Counted from the stretch's first letter, positions 23,056 through 31,546 are shown. The stretch is 57,050 bases of DNA from JACKBJ01 sp964549495 (GCA_964549495.1 CAZJWJ010000027.1:1-57050); one strand, 5' to 3'. Notes: generated by a model from the sequence alone, not told the origin. Translations and numbers: made by a program.

Positions 23056-24080
23056 GTTCGGCCTCCATCACGGTTCGGTTCATCCGGTAGGGTTCGGGCG
23101 AGGTCTCGATCGAGCCATTGCTCGAAGGGGCGGAGCGCGTCATAGCAGAGGCTGGATCGGAAGACCGGTTCGTCGATCGTGGGCAGATGCGGCCACAGGC
23201 CGCTGCCGCCCATGGCCAGGTGATAGGGCTGGCGGATGCCCTGGGCCAGCTGTCCGGCCACGCGCTTGGCGTCGCCGGCGTGCTGCGGCCGGCCGAAGGA
23301 GATGCAGACCAGATCCGCGCCCGCCAGCCGCTGCTGGATGCTGATCTCGTCGGCCGGGATGTCGGCGCCCAGGTAGCGCACCCTCCAGCCGCGGGATTCC
23401 AAGAGCAGCCGCACCATGAAGGCGCCAACGCGATGGCGATTGCCGGGCGCGGCCGCCACCAGCGCCACCGGAGGAGAACCGCCGTTGCGCGCGCTGGCGA
23501 AGCGCGCACGGGGATCACCGGGCCGCATGCCCGGCTCCGCTCGCCGCAGCCAGCCGCGCAAGTCGTGCAAGGCGTCCATCAGCTGCTCGCTGATGCGGTG
23601 CTCGTCGCCGATGCGAATCCGGCCGCGCACCCAGTCCTCGCCCACCTGGTGCATCAGCGCCATCAGCCCCTCGTCGAAGAGCCGCGTCAAGCCCAGCTCC
23701 CAGCGCAGGAGCAGCTGCATCGAGGCGGCCAGATGCTCCGGCCGGTCCTGGCGCAAGCGCTCTAGCCACAGCGCGACCATAGTGGACATGCCATCGCCGT
23801 CCACGGCCTCGCTGACCGCCTGCCAGTACAGGGGGGCCTCGTCGCCGAAGGGATCCAGCTCGGTTTGCAGTTCCCGCTTCGCGGCAAAATCCATCAGCGC
23901 CGCGGGATCGATGCGCCGATGTCCGCCCGGCGTCAGCTGGCAGGCCAGCTCGCCGGCGTCGCACCAGCGCTTGATCGAGGAACTGTGCACGCCGCAGAGG
24001 GCGGCCGCCTGCTGGCTGGTCAACAGGGCGCGTTCGTCGACGTCCGCTTCGGCTTCGGGGAAGATGATCTTTGTGCTCAT
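23052..24080 (-). CDS. carH: CarH/LitR-like MerR-type B12 photoreceptor repressor
   Basis: The 342-residue product has an N-terminal MerR/excisionase HTH (about 20-68, VHSSSIKRWCDAGEL and PGGHRR), a four-helix B12-cap domain containing W150-x9-E160-H161, the Wx9EH signature that packs over adenosylcobalamin, and a Rossmann B12-binding domain. The cobalt-ligand motif is NRHRVG (214-219, His216) where an acidic residue more often stands first. CarH proteins bind operators as dark-state tetramers with AdoCbl and release them in light, switching on carotenoid genes. Its position 5' of crtB-crtI fits. ATG at 24080 is preferred to the in-frame upstream codon because a -10 hexamer ends 7 nt before it. 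Confidence 0.9.
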   Translation of the reverse strand: MSTKIIFPEAEADVDERALLTSQQAAALCGVHSSSIKRWCDAGELACQLTPGGHRRIDPAALMDFAAKRELQTELDPFGDEAPLYWQAVSEAVDGDGMSTMVALWLERLRQDRPEHLAASMQLLLRWELGLTRLFDEGLMALMHQVGEDWVRGRIRIGDEHRISEQLMDALHDLRGWLRRAEPGMRPGDPRARFASARNGGSPPVALVAAAPGNRHRVGAFMVRLLLESRGWRVRYLGADIPADEISIQQRLAGADLVCISFGRPQHAGDAKRVAGQLAQGIRQPYHLAMGGSGLWPHLPTIDEPVFRSSLCYDALRPFEQWLDRDLARTLPDEPNRDGGRT

Positions 24081-24087
24081 GCCGAAC

Positions 24088-24117
24088 AGCATAGCACAGC
24101 GAACCGATCAGCCGCAA
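24088..24117 (-). promoter_or_regulatory. Leaderless promoter of the carH-crtB-crtI unit
   Basis: On the minus strand TTGCGG (24117-24112), an 18-nt spacer and TATGCT (24093-24088), then 7 nt to the ATG at 24080. No Shine-Dalgarno sequence fits. A CarH operator would be expected around it, but I could not recognise one. Confidence 0.55.
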
Positions 24118-24160
24118 CTATTTGAGCGAAAAATCCTGGACGACACCCGGTCAAGCGGGC

Positions 24161-25081
24161 CTAGATTGGTTCAACCTCTGCCGCTCGAACGGCTTTTCTG
24201 GCATGGAATCTAGACAAAATCAAGACGAGCAAGCCCGCCAGCACCACCGGCCACCACTGACCGTGCAGCGCGTTGATCGGTGCCCAGAAGGACAGAAAGG
24301 CCCACAGCGTGCCCCACGCCAGATCGTCCCCCGCCAGCCGGCGGCGGAGGCGATCGGCCGGCAAGCCCCAAGCGGCCAGGCCCATGCCCACCGCCCCGCT
24401 GATCAGCCAGCCGCCGAAGTTCACCCAGGGCACGCCGTACCAGGCGCCGGCCTTCTCCCAGGCCCAGAAGCCCAAGGCCACCGCCCCGGGGTCCAGGACG
24501 AGATCCAGCCCGACCAGGAGGAGCGTGCCGGCCAGCCAGCGGCCGATGACCCTCGGAAGTGCGCTGCGGCCGTCACGCGAGTCCTCGCTCCGACCCTCGC
24601 GATCCCGACCGGTTCGTCGAGCCTCCAGCCAGTCCTCCCCGGCCACCGCGAGCATCCAGGCATTGAGGACCATCGGCAGCCAGAAGAGCGGTAGGGCCAA
24701 GGGCACCAGGCCGAAGAGGAGGGGCTCGAGCCCGATGGCGTACTCGAAGTCACCGTAGGGCCAGCCGGTGGCCACGCCGATGGCCTCGATCAGCCAGCTG
24801 AAGCCGGCCAGCCCCGCCACCGCCGCCAGCGCGCGCCGGCTCCAGAGCCCCCGCAGACCCAGCGCCAGGGGCAGTGCCATCACCAGGTTGACCAGCACGA
24901 AGAGCGGCGGCCAGCCCAGTGCCGCCGACCAGGGCCCCTCGCCCAGCCAGCGGCGCAGGGCGAAGCCGGCCACGCCGACCAGGGGCACGAAGAGCGCCAC
25001 GGTCCAGCGCTTCCGCCGCAGCCAGGCCTCCAGGCGGTCGACGGTTTGGTGCAGCAGATCGTTCAGCTCGGATCGAGCCAT
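24161..25081 (-). CDS. cruF: CruF-like carotenoid hydratase (DUF422 family)
   Basis: The 306-residue product is a polytopic membrane protein with seven or more hydrophobic segments. It shows the conserved pieces of the CruF/DUF422 family: GWPYGDFEY, LDLVLDPGAVALGFWAWE, GAWYGVPWVNFGGW. CruF members add water across the 1,2 (1',2') end-group double bond; in haloarchaea the homologue hydrates bisanhydrobacterioruberin to bacterioruberin. The ATG at 25081 lies 8 bp after the stop of the UbiA gene, so it is coupled to it. Function in C50 synthesis follows from the adjacent UbiA and CrtD-like genes; the exact product is not proven by sequence. Confidence 0.85.
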   Translation of the reverse strand: MARSELNDLLHQTVDRLEAWLRRKRWTVALFVPLVGVAGFALRRWLGEGPWSAALGWPPLFVLVNLVMALPLALGLRGLWSRRALAAVAGLAGFSWLIEAIGVATGWPYGDFEYAIGLEPLLFGLVPLALPLFWLPMVLNAWMLAVAGEDWLEARRTGRDREGRSEDSRDGRSALPRVIGRWLAGTLLLVGLDLVLDPGAVALGFWAWEKAGAWYGVPWVNFGGWLISGAVGMGLAAWGLPADRLRRRLAGDDLAWGTLWAFLSFWAPINALHGQWWPVVLAGLLVLILSRFHARKAVRAAEVEPI

Positions 25082-25089
25082 TGAGGGAC

Positions 25090-25932
25090 CTAGGAGTAGT
25101 GGGCCAAGCGCCACAGCCCGGCCAGGGTCATCAACATGCCGACCAGGCTGTTGAGGGCCGGGAACCACCAGTAGGCGCGGTGGACGTCGACGCGGCGCAG
25201 CGCGATCCAGGCCACCAAGAGCGGGTAGAGGCCGAAGAGCAGGCCCAGGGCCGGGTGGAGCCGGCCGAAGGCCTGGGACGCGCCGAGCCAGCAGAGAAAG
25301 CAGTAGAGGAAGGTGCGATCGGCGCCCAGCGCGGTGGCGGTGGTGGCGATGCCGGCCCGGCGGTCGGGCTCGATGTCGGGGATGGCCGAGAAGCTGTGCA
25401 TGGCCATGGTCCACAGCCAGCCGCCGAGGATGGCGGCCAGTGGCGGGGCGTGGCCCGCGAGCAGGACGTAGGCGGCCACGCCCGGCAGGATGTAGAGGCC
25501 GTTGGACAGCGAGTCGAGGAAGGGCCGCGTCTTGAAGCGCAGCGGCGGGGCGCTGTAGAAGGTGGCCAGGAAGAGGAAGCCCAGAAGCCAGGGGCGTGCG
25601 GCGGGCGGCAAGATGGCCAGCATCACCAGGCTGGCGGCCAGGCTGGCGACCAGGGCCCACCAGACCACCCGCTGGCCGCCGAAGCGAGCTTCGCGCTCGT
25701 CCTTCTTGGGGTTGCGGGCGTCCACCTCGGCGTCGAAGACATCGTTGACGCCGTAGACCCACAGGTTGGCCGGCAGCAGCGCATAGGCCAAGAGCGCCCA
25801 CAGCCGCCAGTCGAGCAGATCGCCCGGCGCGCCGGCCCCGTAGGCCGCGGCGACCAGGACCGGGCCGGCCAGGTAGAGCCAGAAGCGCGGCCGCGAGAGG
25901 GTCCAGAGGTAGCGCAGGTCGGCGCCGCTCAC
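25090..25932 (-). CDS. lyeJ: UbiA-family prenyltransferase, probable lycopene elongase
   Basis: The 280-residue membrane protein has both UbiA aspartate motifs: NDVFDAEVD (63-71), followed by ARNPKKDE, and DIEPDRRAG (186-194). The NPKKDE stretch and the flanking genes match lycopene elongases (LyeJ/CrtEb/LbtBC), which add C5 units from dimethylallyl diphosphate to both ends of lycopene to give C50 carotenoids. The start is a GTG at 25932 that overlaps the stop of the CrtD-like gene (GTGA). A role in quinone or chlorophyll prenylation cannot be excluded from sequence alone, but no such pathway genes are nearby. Confidence 0.83.
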   Translation of the reverse strand: MSGADLRYLWTLSRPRFWLYLAGPVLVAAAYGAGAPGDLLDWRLWALLAYALLPANLWVYGVNDVFDAEVDARNPKKDEREARFGGQRVVWWALVASLAASLVMLAILPPAARPWLLGFLFLATFYSAPPLRFKTRPFLDSLSNGLYILPGVAAYVLLAGHAPPLAAILGGWLWTMAMHSFSAIPDIEPDRRAGIATTATALGADRTFLYCFLCWLGASQAFGRLHPALGLLFGLYPLLVAWIALRRVDVHRAYWWFPALNSLVGMLMTLAGLWRLAHYS

Positions 25933-27509
25933 GCCCCGAAGTCCTCGACCACCGCCGCCGCCGTGTGCTCGCCGGAGATCAGGCACATGGGCATGCCGAT
26001 GCCGGGCGTGGTGTAGCTGCCGGCAAAGTAGAGCCCGGGCAAGCCCTTGGCGCGGCGAGCCGGTCGGGCGAAGGCGCTCTGGCTCAGGGTATGGGCCAGG
26101 CCCAAGGCCGAGCCCTCGGCGGCGTGGTAGCGCGCCGCGAAGTCGGAGACGCAGAAGCTCTGCTCGAAGACGATCCGACCGCGCAGGTCCTCGCCCGTGT
26201 TGCGCGCGATGTCCTCCAGGATCCGTTCGCGGTAGCGCTGGCGGGTCTCGGCATCGTCCTCCAGGCCGGCCGCGATGGGCACCAAGACGAAGAGGTTGCT
26301 GTGGCCGGGCGGGGCGACCGCGGCGTCGGTCTTGGAGGGTACGCACAGGTAGTAGGCCGGGTCGGCCGGCCAGTCGGGCCGATCGAAGAGGGCCTCGAAA
26401 TGCGGGTCCCAGTCCTCGGGCAAGACCAGCGTGTGGTGCGCCAGCCGATCGACCGCTCCCTCGACGCCCAGGTAGAGCAGGAAGGCCGAGGGGGCCCAGG
26501 TTCGTCGCTTCCAGTAGCGCGGCGAGTGCTGGCGATGCTCGGGTGCCAGCAGCTCCTCCTCGGTGTGGCGGTAGTCGGCATTGCTGACGACGATGTCGGC
26601 CGCGTGGGATCGACCGTCGGCGGTGGTGACGACCAGGCCGGCATCGGCGAGGGGCTCGGTCCTGGCGTCGACGTGGACGTCGACATCGTCGAGCTCGCCT
26701 AGCAGGTCGGCGTGCCCCGCCGGCCGGATGGCCGTGACCTCGGCCCCGGTCTCGATGGTCACTCCGAGCTCGGTCGCCAGCTCGACCAGGGCATCGACCA
26801 GCGCGCCGATGCCGCCCTGGGGGTAGAAGACGCCCAGGTTGAAGTCGACGTGGCCCATCAGGTGATAGAGGGCCGGCGTGCTCTTGGGCGAGCCGCCCAG
26901 GAAGACCAGCGTGTACTGCACGATCTGGCGCAGCTTGGGATGCGCGAAGTAGCGCGAGACGAAGCGCTCCATGGTGCCCAGGAGGGCCAGGCCGCGCGAC
27001 TGGCGGGCCACCTCCAGGCTGATGTAGTCGCGCAGGCGCGGCCGGTCGGTGTAGACGAAGCCGGGCATGGCCCGCTGGTAGGTGTCGCGGCTCTTGTCCA
27101 GGTAGCGGTCCAGGGCCGCACCGGCGCCGGCCTCGTAGCCTTCGAAGAGTCGCCGCATCTCGTCTCGGTCGCCGGTGATGTCGACCTGCTCCCCATCCTT
27201 GAAGAAGATGCGGTAGTGGGGGTCGAGCCGCGTCAGCTCGTAGTAGTCGCCCGGCACCTTGCCGAAATGGGAGAAGAAGCGCTCGAAGGCATCCGGCATC
27301 AGGTACCAGCTGGGGCCCATGTCGAAGACGAAGCCCTCGGCCTCGAGCCGGCTGGCGCGGCCGCCGACCTGCTCGTTCTTCTCGAGCAGGGTGACCTGGG
27401 CGCCGTGGCGGGCCAGGTAGCAAGCGGTCGACAGGCCACCGAAGCCGCCGCCGATGACCAGGGCCCGGCGGCCGGCCAGTGCAGCCTCGGTCGAGCCCCT
27501 AGGCGTCAT
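25929..27509 (-). CDS. crtD: CrtI-family carotenoid 3,4-desaturase (CrtD-like)
   Basis: The 526-residue product has the FAD motif VIGGGFGGLSTACYLARHG, VGGRASRLEAEGFVFDMGPSW and a C-terminal GLYFAGSYTTPGIGMPM segment of the CrtI superfamily. It is distinct from the CrtI at 20211-21914. In haloarchaeal bacterioruberin clusters, genes for a CrtD 3,4-desaturase, LyeJ and CruF lie next to each other in this same order, so that reaction is the leading assignment. It could instead be a ketolase or lycopene-chain desaturase. It is translationally coupled to lyeJ and lies 24 bp after the ADP-ribosylglycohydrolase gene. Confidence 0.85.
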   Translation of the reverse strand: MTPRGSTEAALAGRRALVIGGGFGGLSTACYLARHGAQVTLLEKNEQVGGRASRLEAEGFVFDMGPSWYLMPDAFERFFSHFGKVPGDYYELTRLDPHYRIFFKDGEQVDITGDRDEMRRLFEGYEAGAGAALDRYLDKSRDTYQRAMPGFVYTDRPRLRDYISLEVARQSRGLALLGTMERFVSRYFAHPKLRQIVQYTLVFLGGSPKSTPALYHLMGHVDFNLGVFYPQGGIGALVDALVELATELGVTIETGAEVTAIRPAGHADLLGELDDVDVHVDARTEPLADAGLVVTTADGRSHAADIVVSNADYRHTEEELLAPEHRQHSPRYWKRRTWAPSAFLLYLGVEGAVDRLAHHTLVLPEDWDPHFEALFDRPDWPADPAYYLCVPSKTDAAVAPPGHSNLFVLVPIAAGLEDDAETRQRYRERILEDIARNTGEDLRGRIVFEQSFCVSDFAARYHAAEGSALGLAHTLSQSAFARPARRAKGLPGLYFAGSYTTPGIGMPMCLISGEHTAAAVVEDFGA

Positions 27510-27533
27510 GGTGACGGTGCACCGGCTGCGCGC

Positions 27534-28649
27534 TCACGGGCCGCCGAAGGCCCGGCCGGCCTCGGCCAGCAGGGCGAACATATGCCCGTCGTCGTTTTGG
27601 CGGGTGCGGCCGGTCAGCCGGTCCAGCCAGCGCTCGGGCAGGGCATCGTGGCCGTGCAGCGCGCCCACCGCGGCGCCGACGATGGCCGCGATGCTGTCGT
27701 TGTCGCGCGTGTCGTTGACCGCACGGACGATGGCTTCTTGGGGGTCGCCGGCGTGCAGCATCAGGATGTAGAGCGCGCTGGGCACGGTCTCGAGCAGATA
27801 GGCGCCCGAATGCCAGGCATCGCAGGCCTCCAGCACGCCCCAGCCCTCGGCCTGGGCCTCGGGGACGGCGCGCTCGACGAACTGCCACAGGGGGCCCTGG
27901 AAGTCGGCGTAGCGCGAGGCGCGCGATTCGTAGGTGGGGTCGACCTCCAGATCGCGCGTGGCCTCGATCCAGGTGGCCGGCCACCAGTCGGCCGGCGGTG
28001 CCTCGTCCATCTCCATCAGCTGGCGCAGGATGTGCACGAAGGCCAGGCAGCTGGCGATGGAGGCCGAGTCGTTGTGGGTCAGCATGGCCGCCAGGGCCGT
28101 GTCGACCCAGAGTTCACTGCTTCCCTCGCGCAGATGCGGCACCAGGACCGGCGCGATGCGCATCAGCGCGCCGTTGCCGGCCGATTTCACCCCGCAGCGA
28201 TGCCAGGGCACGCCGCCCGAGCGGGCATGGTGCACGAAGCGCAGCATGCTCTGCCCGATGCCGTAGATGGTCTCGGTGCTGAAGCGCTTGGCCAGGCGGT
28301 CGGGCCGCAGCCGGCCGCTCTCGATCAGATGCTCCAGGGTCCAGAAGGCCAGCTGCGAATCGTCCGAGGGCATACCCAAGGGCAGGAAGTCCGAATGCCG
28401 GGTAGGCAGATAGTCGCGCACCTCGCCATGCTCGGCCGCGCGCTGCGCCGGCGACTGGCCCTCGGTGGGCCGGCCCAGCGCATCGCCGATGGCCAGGCCC
28501 AGCATCATGCCCTCCACCCGATCGAAGTCGATGCCGCCCTCGGCCCCGGCCCGCAGCGGACCGGGCGCCCGCTCGAAGAGCTGGCCCTGCGCGATGTCGA
28601 TCTCGCCGGCCGTCATCAGCCGCGCGAAGGTCTGGGAGTTGCTGCTCAT
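27534..28649 (-). CDS. ADP-ribosylglycohydrolase-family protein
   Basis: The 371-residue product keeps the main ARH motifs in order: GLAIGDALGRPTEG, SDDSQLAFWT (usually TDDT), GNGALMRIAPV and VNDTRDNDSIAAIVGA with the metal-binding Asp residues. Members remove ADP-ribose from proteins or other acceptors, as DraG does from nitrogenase reductase, or have related hydrolase roles. The SDDS variant keeps both aspartates. A TATAAT lies 7 nt before the ATG and no Shine-Dalgarno is present, so the message is leaderless. It is the first gene of the crtD-lyeJ-cruF operon, which is an unusual place for an ARH. Confidence 0.88.
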   Translation of the reverse strand: MSSNSQTFARLMTAGEIDIAQGQLFERAPGPLRAGAEGGIDFDRVEGMMLGLAIGDALGRPTEGQSPAQRAAEHGEVRDYLPTRHSDFLPLGMPSDDSQLAFWTLEHLIESGRLRPDRLAKRFSTETIYGIGQSMLRFVHHARSGGVPWHRCGVKSAGNGALMRIAPVLVPHLREGSSELWVDTALAAMLTHNDSASIASCLAFVHILRQLMEMDEAPPADWWPATWIEATRDLEVDPTYESRASRYADFQGPLWQFVERAVPEAQAEGWGVLEACDAWHSGAYLLETVPSALYILMLHAGDPQEAIVRAVNDTRDNDSIAAIVGAAVGALHGHDALPERWLDRLTGRTRQNDDGHMFALLAEAGRAFGGP

Positions 28650-28656
28650 GGGCGGG

Positions 28657-28662
28657 ATTATA
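28657..28662 (-). promoter_or_regulatory. TATAAT of the ADP-ribosylglycohydrolase-crtD-lyeJ-cruF operon
   Basis: A perfect TATAAT on the minus strand, ending 7 nt before the start codon at 28649. No good -35 was seen at 17 nt. The spacing predicts a leaderless message. Confidence 0.6.
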
Positions 28663-28721
28663 GGCCAAGCGCCGCGATCGCGTCGGCGTCACGCTGATCG
28701 AGTCACCCTGCGAGCGACCGA

Positions 28722-30224
28722 TCAGCCCATCGAATCCCGCACCGCATCGGCCACCCGCATCCCGCCCAGGGTGACGCCGGCCGTCGACTGACCCGGGAAG
28801 ATGCTGTCGCCGACCAGCCAGAGGTTGGGGATGGGGGTGCGCGGGCCGCGGGCGGCGAAGATGGAGCCTTGGGGGAAGCCGCCGACCATGCCCCGGGGCC
28901 GGCCGGTCCAGTGCTGGTAGGTCACCGGCGTGGCCGGCAGGCAGAGCTCGATGGCGCCGCGCAGGCCCGGGATCGCGCGCTCGGCCGCGTCGAGCATGTC
29001 CTCGGCGTAGCGCTCACGGCGCTCGAGATACTCCTGCTCGCGCGCCGGATCCTCGCGCAGGGACCACCAGGGCGCGATGGCGGTGTGGGTGCTGATGTTG
29101 GCCGCACGCCGGCCGGCCGGCGCGCGATCATCATGGCGCGCATCGGAGATCGAGAGGAAGACCGAGTTGGTCTCGCCCAGCGGCTTGTCGGCGTCGACGA
29201 CGACCTGGTGGTGGTCCCCGATGCCCGGCGGCAGCTTGGCCTCGTCCAAGCCCAGGTAGAGCATGACGGCGCCCCAGGTGGGCGGGCGTCGACGGGTCTC
29301 ACGACGAAGTGCGGCCGGCGCCGCCTCGCCCAGCAGCTTGGTCAAGCCCCAGGGGGTGCTGTTGGCCAAGACCAGGTCGCATTCGACCACCCGCCGCGTG
29401 CCCGGTCGCCGCTCGGCGTTGGTGTGCACGGCCGAGGCCCGCCCGTCACGCAACTCGATGCGGTCGACGGTCTGCTTGTAGGCTACCTCGCCTCCGTGCT
29501 CGCGGATCCAGTCGACCAGGGTCTCGGCGATCCCTCCGATGCCGCCGCGTACGGCGACCACGCCGCGCCGCGGCAGGTCCAGCGCGGCGCTTCCATAGAG
29601 CGCGCCGGCCTCCTCGGCGGTGCACTGGGCCGAGATGAGCAGGTTGGCGTCGACGAAGGCGCGCAGCATGGGGCTGGCATCCCGCGGCAGGAGATCGGCA
29701 ACGCGGCGCTGCAGGTAGGGCAGGGAGGCCAGGGTGCGCGGTCGCAGGGCCGCGGCGACGCGCGCTAGCTCGCGCGGGCTCTGCGGGGGCCAGGGGAAGG
29801 GCCGGCTGGAGATGTCCCAGCTGATCTCGGCCAGCCGCGCCTGGCGGGTAAAGAAGTCGCCCGCGTCGGGAAAGACGGCCTGCCACTCGGCCGCCCAGCG
29901 ATTTCGGTCGGCCCATTGCGTCACCCGTCGCCCGTCGGGCAGGTGTACCTCCCAGGCCGGGTCGACGGGATCGATCGGCCAGTCGAGGCCGAGGCGCTCC
30001 GCCAGGCGCTGATGTGGCCCGCCGGGCGAGAAGCCGCCGGCCAGGGTGGCACCGGCATCGAAGCGATAGCCCTGGTAGGGGTAGCTGGCGGCGCAGCCGC
30101 CGGGGTAGGCCTGGGCTTCGAGCACCGTCACGCGGTAGCCGGCTTTCAGGAGCAGCGCGCCGGCCGTCAGGCCGCCGACGCCGGCGCCGACGATGATCAC
30201 GTGTGGATCGCGTCCGATGGGCAT
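28722..30224 (-). CDS. CrtISO/CrtD-type carotenoid oxidoreductase
   Basis: The 500-residue product has an FAD motif (IIVGAGVGGLTAGALLLKAG), PGGCAASYPYQGYRFDAGA, and the C-terminal stretch ATPVTYQHWTGR ... MVGGFPQ ... NLWLVGDSIFPGQSTAGV. That C-terminus is the hallmark of the CrtISO/CrtH and cyanobacterial CrtD branch rather than of phytoene desaturase. It may isomerise poly-cis lycopene or desaturate an acyclic end group. As CrtI here is bacterial-type and makes all-trans lycopene, an isomerase would be redundant, so another desaturation or ring/end-group step is possible. It is separated from the ADP-ribosylglycohydrolase gene by 72 bp. Confidence 0.85.
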   Translation of the reverse strand: MPIGRDPHVIIVGAGVGGLTAGALLLKAGYRVTVLEAQAYPGGCAASYPYQGYRFDAGATLAGGFSPGGPHQRLAERLGLDWPIDPVDPAWEVHLPDGRRVTQWADRNRWAAEWQAVFPDAGDFFTRQARLAEISWDISSRPFPWPPQSPRELARVAAALRPRTLASLPYLQRRVADLLPRDASPMLRAFVDANLLISAQCTAEEAGALYGSAALDLPRRGVVAVRGGIGGIAETLVDWIREHGGEVAYKQTVDRIELRDGRASAVHTNAERRPGTRRVVECDLVLANSTPWGLTKLLGEAAPAALRRETRRRPPTWGAVMLYLGLDEAKLPPGIGDHHQVVVDADKPLGETNSVFLSISDARHDDRAPAGRRAANISTHTAIAPWWSLREDPAREQEYLERRERYAEDMLDAAERAIPGLRGAIELCLPATPVTYQHWTGRPRGMVGGFPQGSIFAARGPRTPIPNLWLVGDSIFPGQSTAGVTLGGMRVADAVRDSMG

Positions 30225-30300
30225 ACGTGTCGAACTCCCCTGCTGTTCGGATCGTGGATAGATGAGCAGTAGGCGAAGACTGCCGAAGGCGCCGTCGATT

Positions 30301-30333
30301 GCATGGATTGTAAGTGAGACTTACAATTCATGC
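30301..30333. promoter_or_regulatory. 33-bp near-perfect palindrome (operator) before the AAA/DUF4143 gene
   Basis: Two 15-nt arms around GAG: GCATGGATTGTAAGT (30301-30315) and ACTTACAATTCATGC (30319-30333) match at 14 of 15 positions. The core TTGTAAGT-N3-ACTTACAA is perfect. It ends 31 nt before the start codon and its low GC stands out from the surroundings, consistent with a repressor site at the promoter. Confidence 0.65.
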
Positions 30334-30364
30334 AGTGGTGACGTGGGACGCGAGGAGGCAACCA

Positions 30365-31546
30365 TTGGCCTACATCGAACGAAACCTCGCGCCGATCCTC
30401 CGGGAGAGCGCGATGCTCTATCCGGTCGTGACCCTGACCGGGCCGCGCCAGTCCGGTAAGACGACGCTGTGTCGCTCGGTCTTCCCCGAGCATGCCTACG
30501 CGACGCTGGAGCCCCTGGATCGACGGAACTTCGCGCGCGAGGATCCGCGGGGCTTTCTGGCCTCTTTGGGGCGACCCGCCATCCTGGACGAGATCCAGCA
30601 CGTGCCGGAGCTGCTGGGCTATATCCAGGAAGGGGTCGATGCCCGGCCCGAGGCCGGCCAGTACGTGCTGACCGGCTCGCAGCATCTGGGCCTGAACGCG
30701 GCGGTGACCCAGTCGCTGGCCGGCCGCAGCGCGATGCTCCGCTTGCTCCCACTCTCGCTGGACGAATTGCGCCGTTTCGACGCCGCGCCCGGCGATCTCT
30801 GGACGACCCTCTGGCAGGGTGGCTACCCGCGCATCGTCGATCGGGACATCCCGGCCGGGCGCTGGCTGGGGGACTACGTGACCACCTATCTCGAACGGGA
30901 CGTGCGGCAGGTGCTCGAGGTGGGCGACCTGGCCGCATTCGGAGCCTTCCTGCGGCTGGCCGCGGGCCGGACGGCTCAGGAGATCAACCTCTCGGCGCTG
31001 GGCGCCGACGCCGGGGTGTCGCACAACACGGCCCGCAGTTGGTTGTCGGTGCTGGAGACCGGCTTCGTATGCCATCGCCTGCCGGCCTGGCGCCGCAACC
31101 TGCGCAAGCAGGTCATCAAGGCGGCCAAGCTGCACTGGATCGATAGCGGCCTGGCCTGCCGGCTGCTAGGCATCGAGACGCCCGAGCAGCTGGTCACGCA
31201 TCCCCTGCGTGGCGCGATCTTCGAGAGCTGGGTGGCCGGCGAACTCTTCAAGCATCGCATCCACCAGGGTTCGGACCCGCGCCTATACCACTACCGCGAG
31301 AGCCGAGGAGCCGAGATCGACCTGGTCCTCGACCGGACCGAGCGCCTGATCCTGACCGAGGTCAAGTCGGGCCAGACCCTCGCATCCGACTGGCTCGGCC
31401 CGATCCTCCACATCGCCGAGCGCCTGCGGGAGGTCGAGTCCCACCGCCCGGTCGAGCCGCGCCTGGTCTATGGCGGGGACGAGTCCTACGAGCGACGCGG
31501 CGTCCGGGTCATTCCCTGGTACCGCATCCACGAGCAGGCCTGGTGA
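30365..31546 (+). CDS. AAA ATPase with C-terminal DUF4143 domain
   Basis: The 393-residue product has Walker A GPRQSGKTT, Walker B PAILDEIQ and sensor motif VLTGSQ in its AAA_14 domain. A winged-helix segment follows, then the DUF4143 C-terminus, RGAEIDLVLDR plus LTEVKSG, which has a PD-(D/E)XK-like look. Such proteins are common, of unknown substrate, and have been found in toxin-antitoxin and mobile contexts. The TTG at 30365 is chosen as start because GAGGAGG (30352-30358) lies 6 nt upstream. The palindrome at 30301-30333 probably controls it. It is divergent from the CrtISO-type gene. Confidence 0.88.
   Translation: MAYIERNLAPILRESAMLYPVVTLTGPRQSGKTTLCRSVFPEHAYATLEPLDRRNFAREDPRGFLASLGRPAILDEIQHVPELLGYIQEGVDARPEAGQYVLTGSQHLGLNAAVTQSLAGRSAMLRLLPLSLDELRRFDAAPGDLWTTLWQGGYPRIVDRDIPAGRWLGDYVTTYLERDVRQVLEVGDLAAFGAFLRLAAGRTAQEINLSALGADAGVSHNTARSWLSVLETGFVCHRLPAWRRNLRKQVIKAAKLHWIDSGLACRLLGIETPEQLVTHPLRGAIFESWVAGELFKHRIHQGSDPRLYHYRESRGAEIDLVLDRTERLILTEVKSGQTLASDWLGPILHIAERLREVESHRPVEPRLVYGGDESYERRGVRVIPWYRIHEQAW

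Noticed and set aside
25933..27423. Fusion of a second protein to UbiA (777-residue frame)
   Set aside because: The first 500 residues are Arg/Gly/Pro-rich shadow of the CrtD-like gene. UbiA starts with GTG at 25932.
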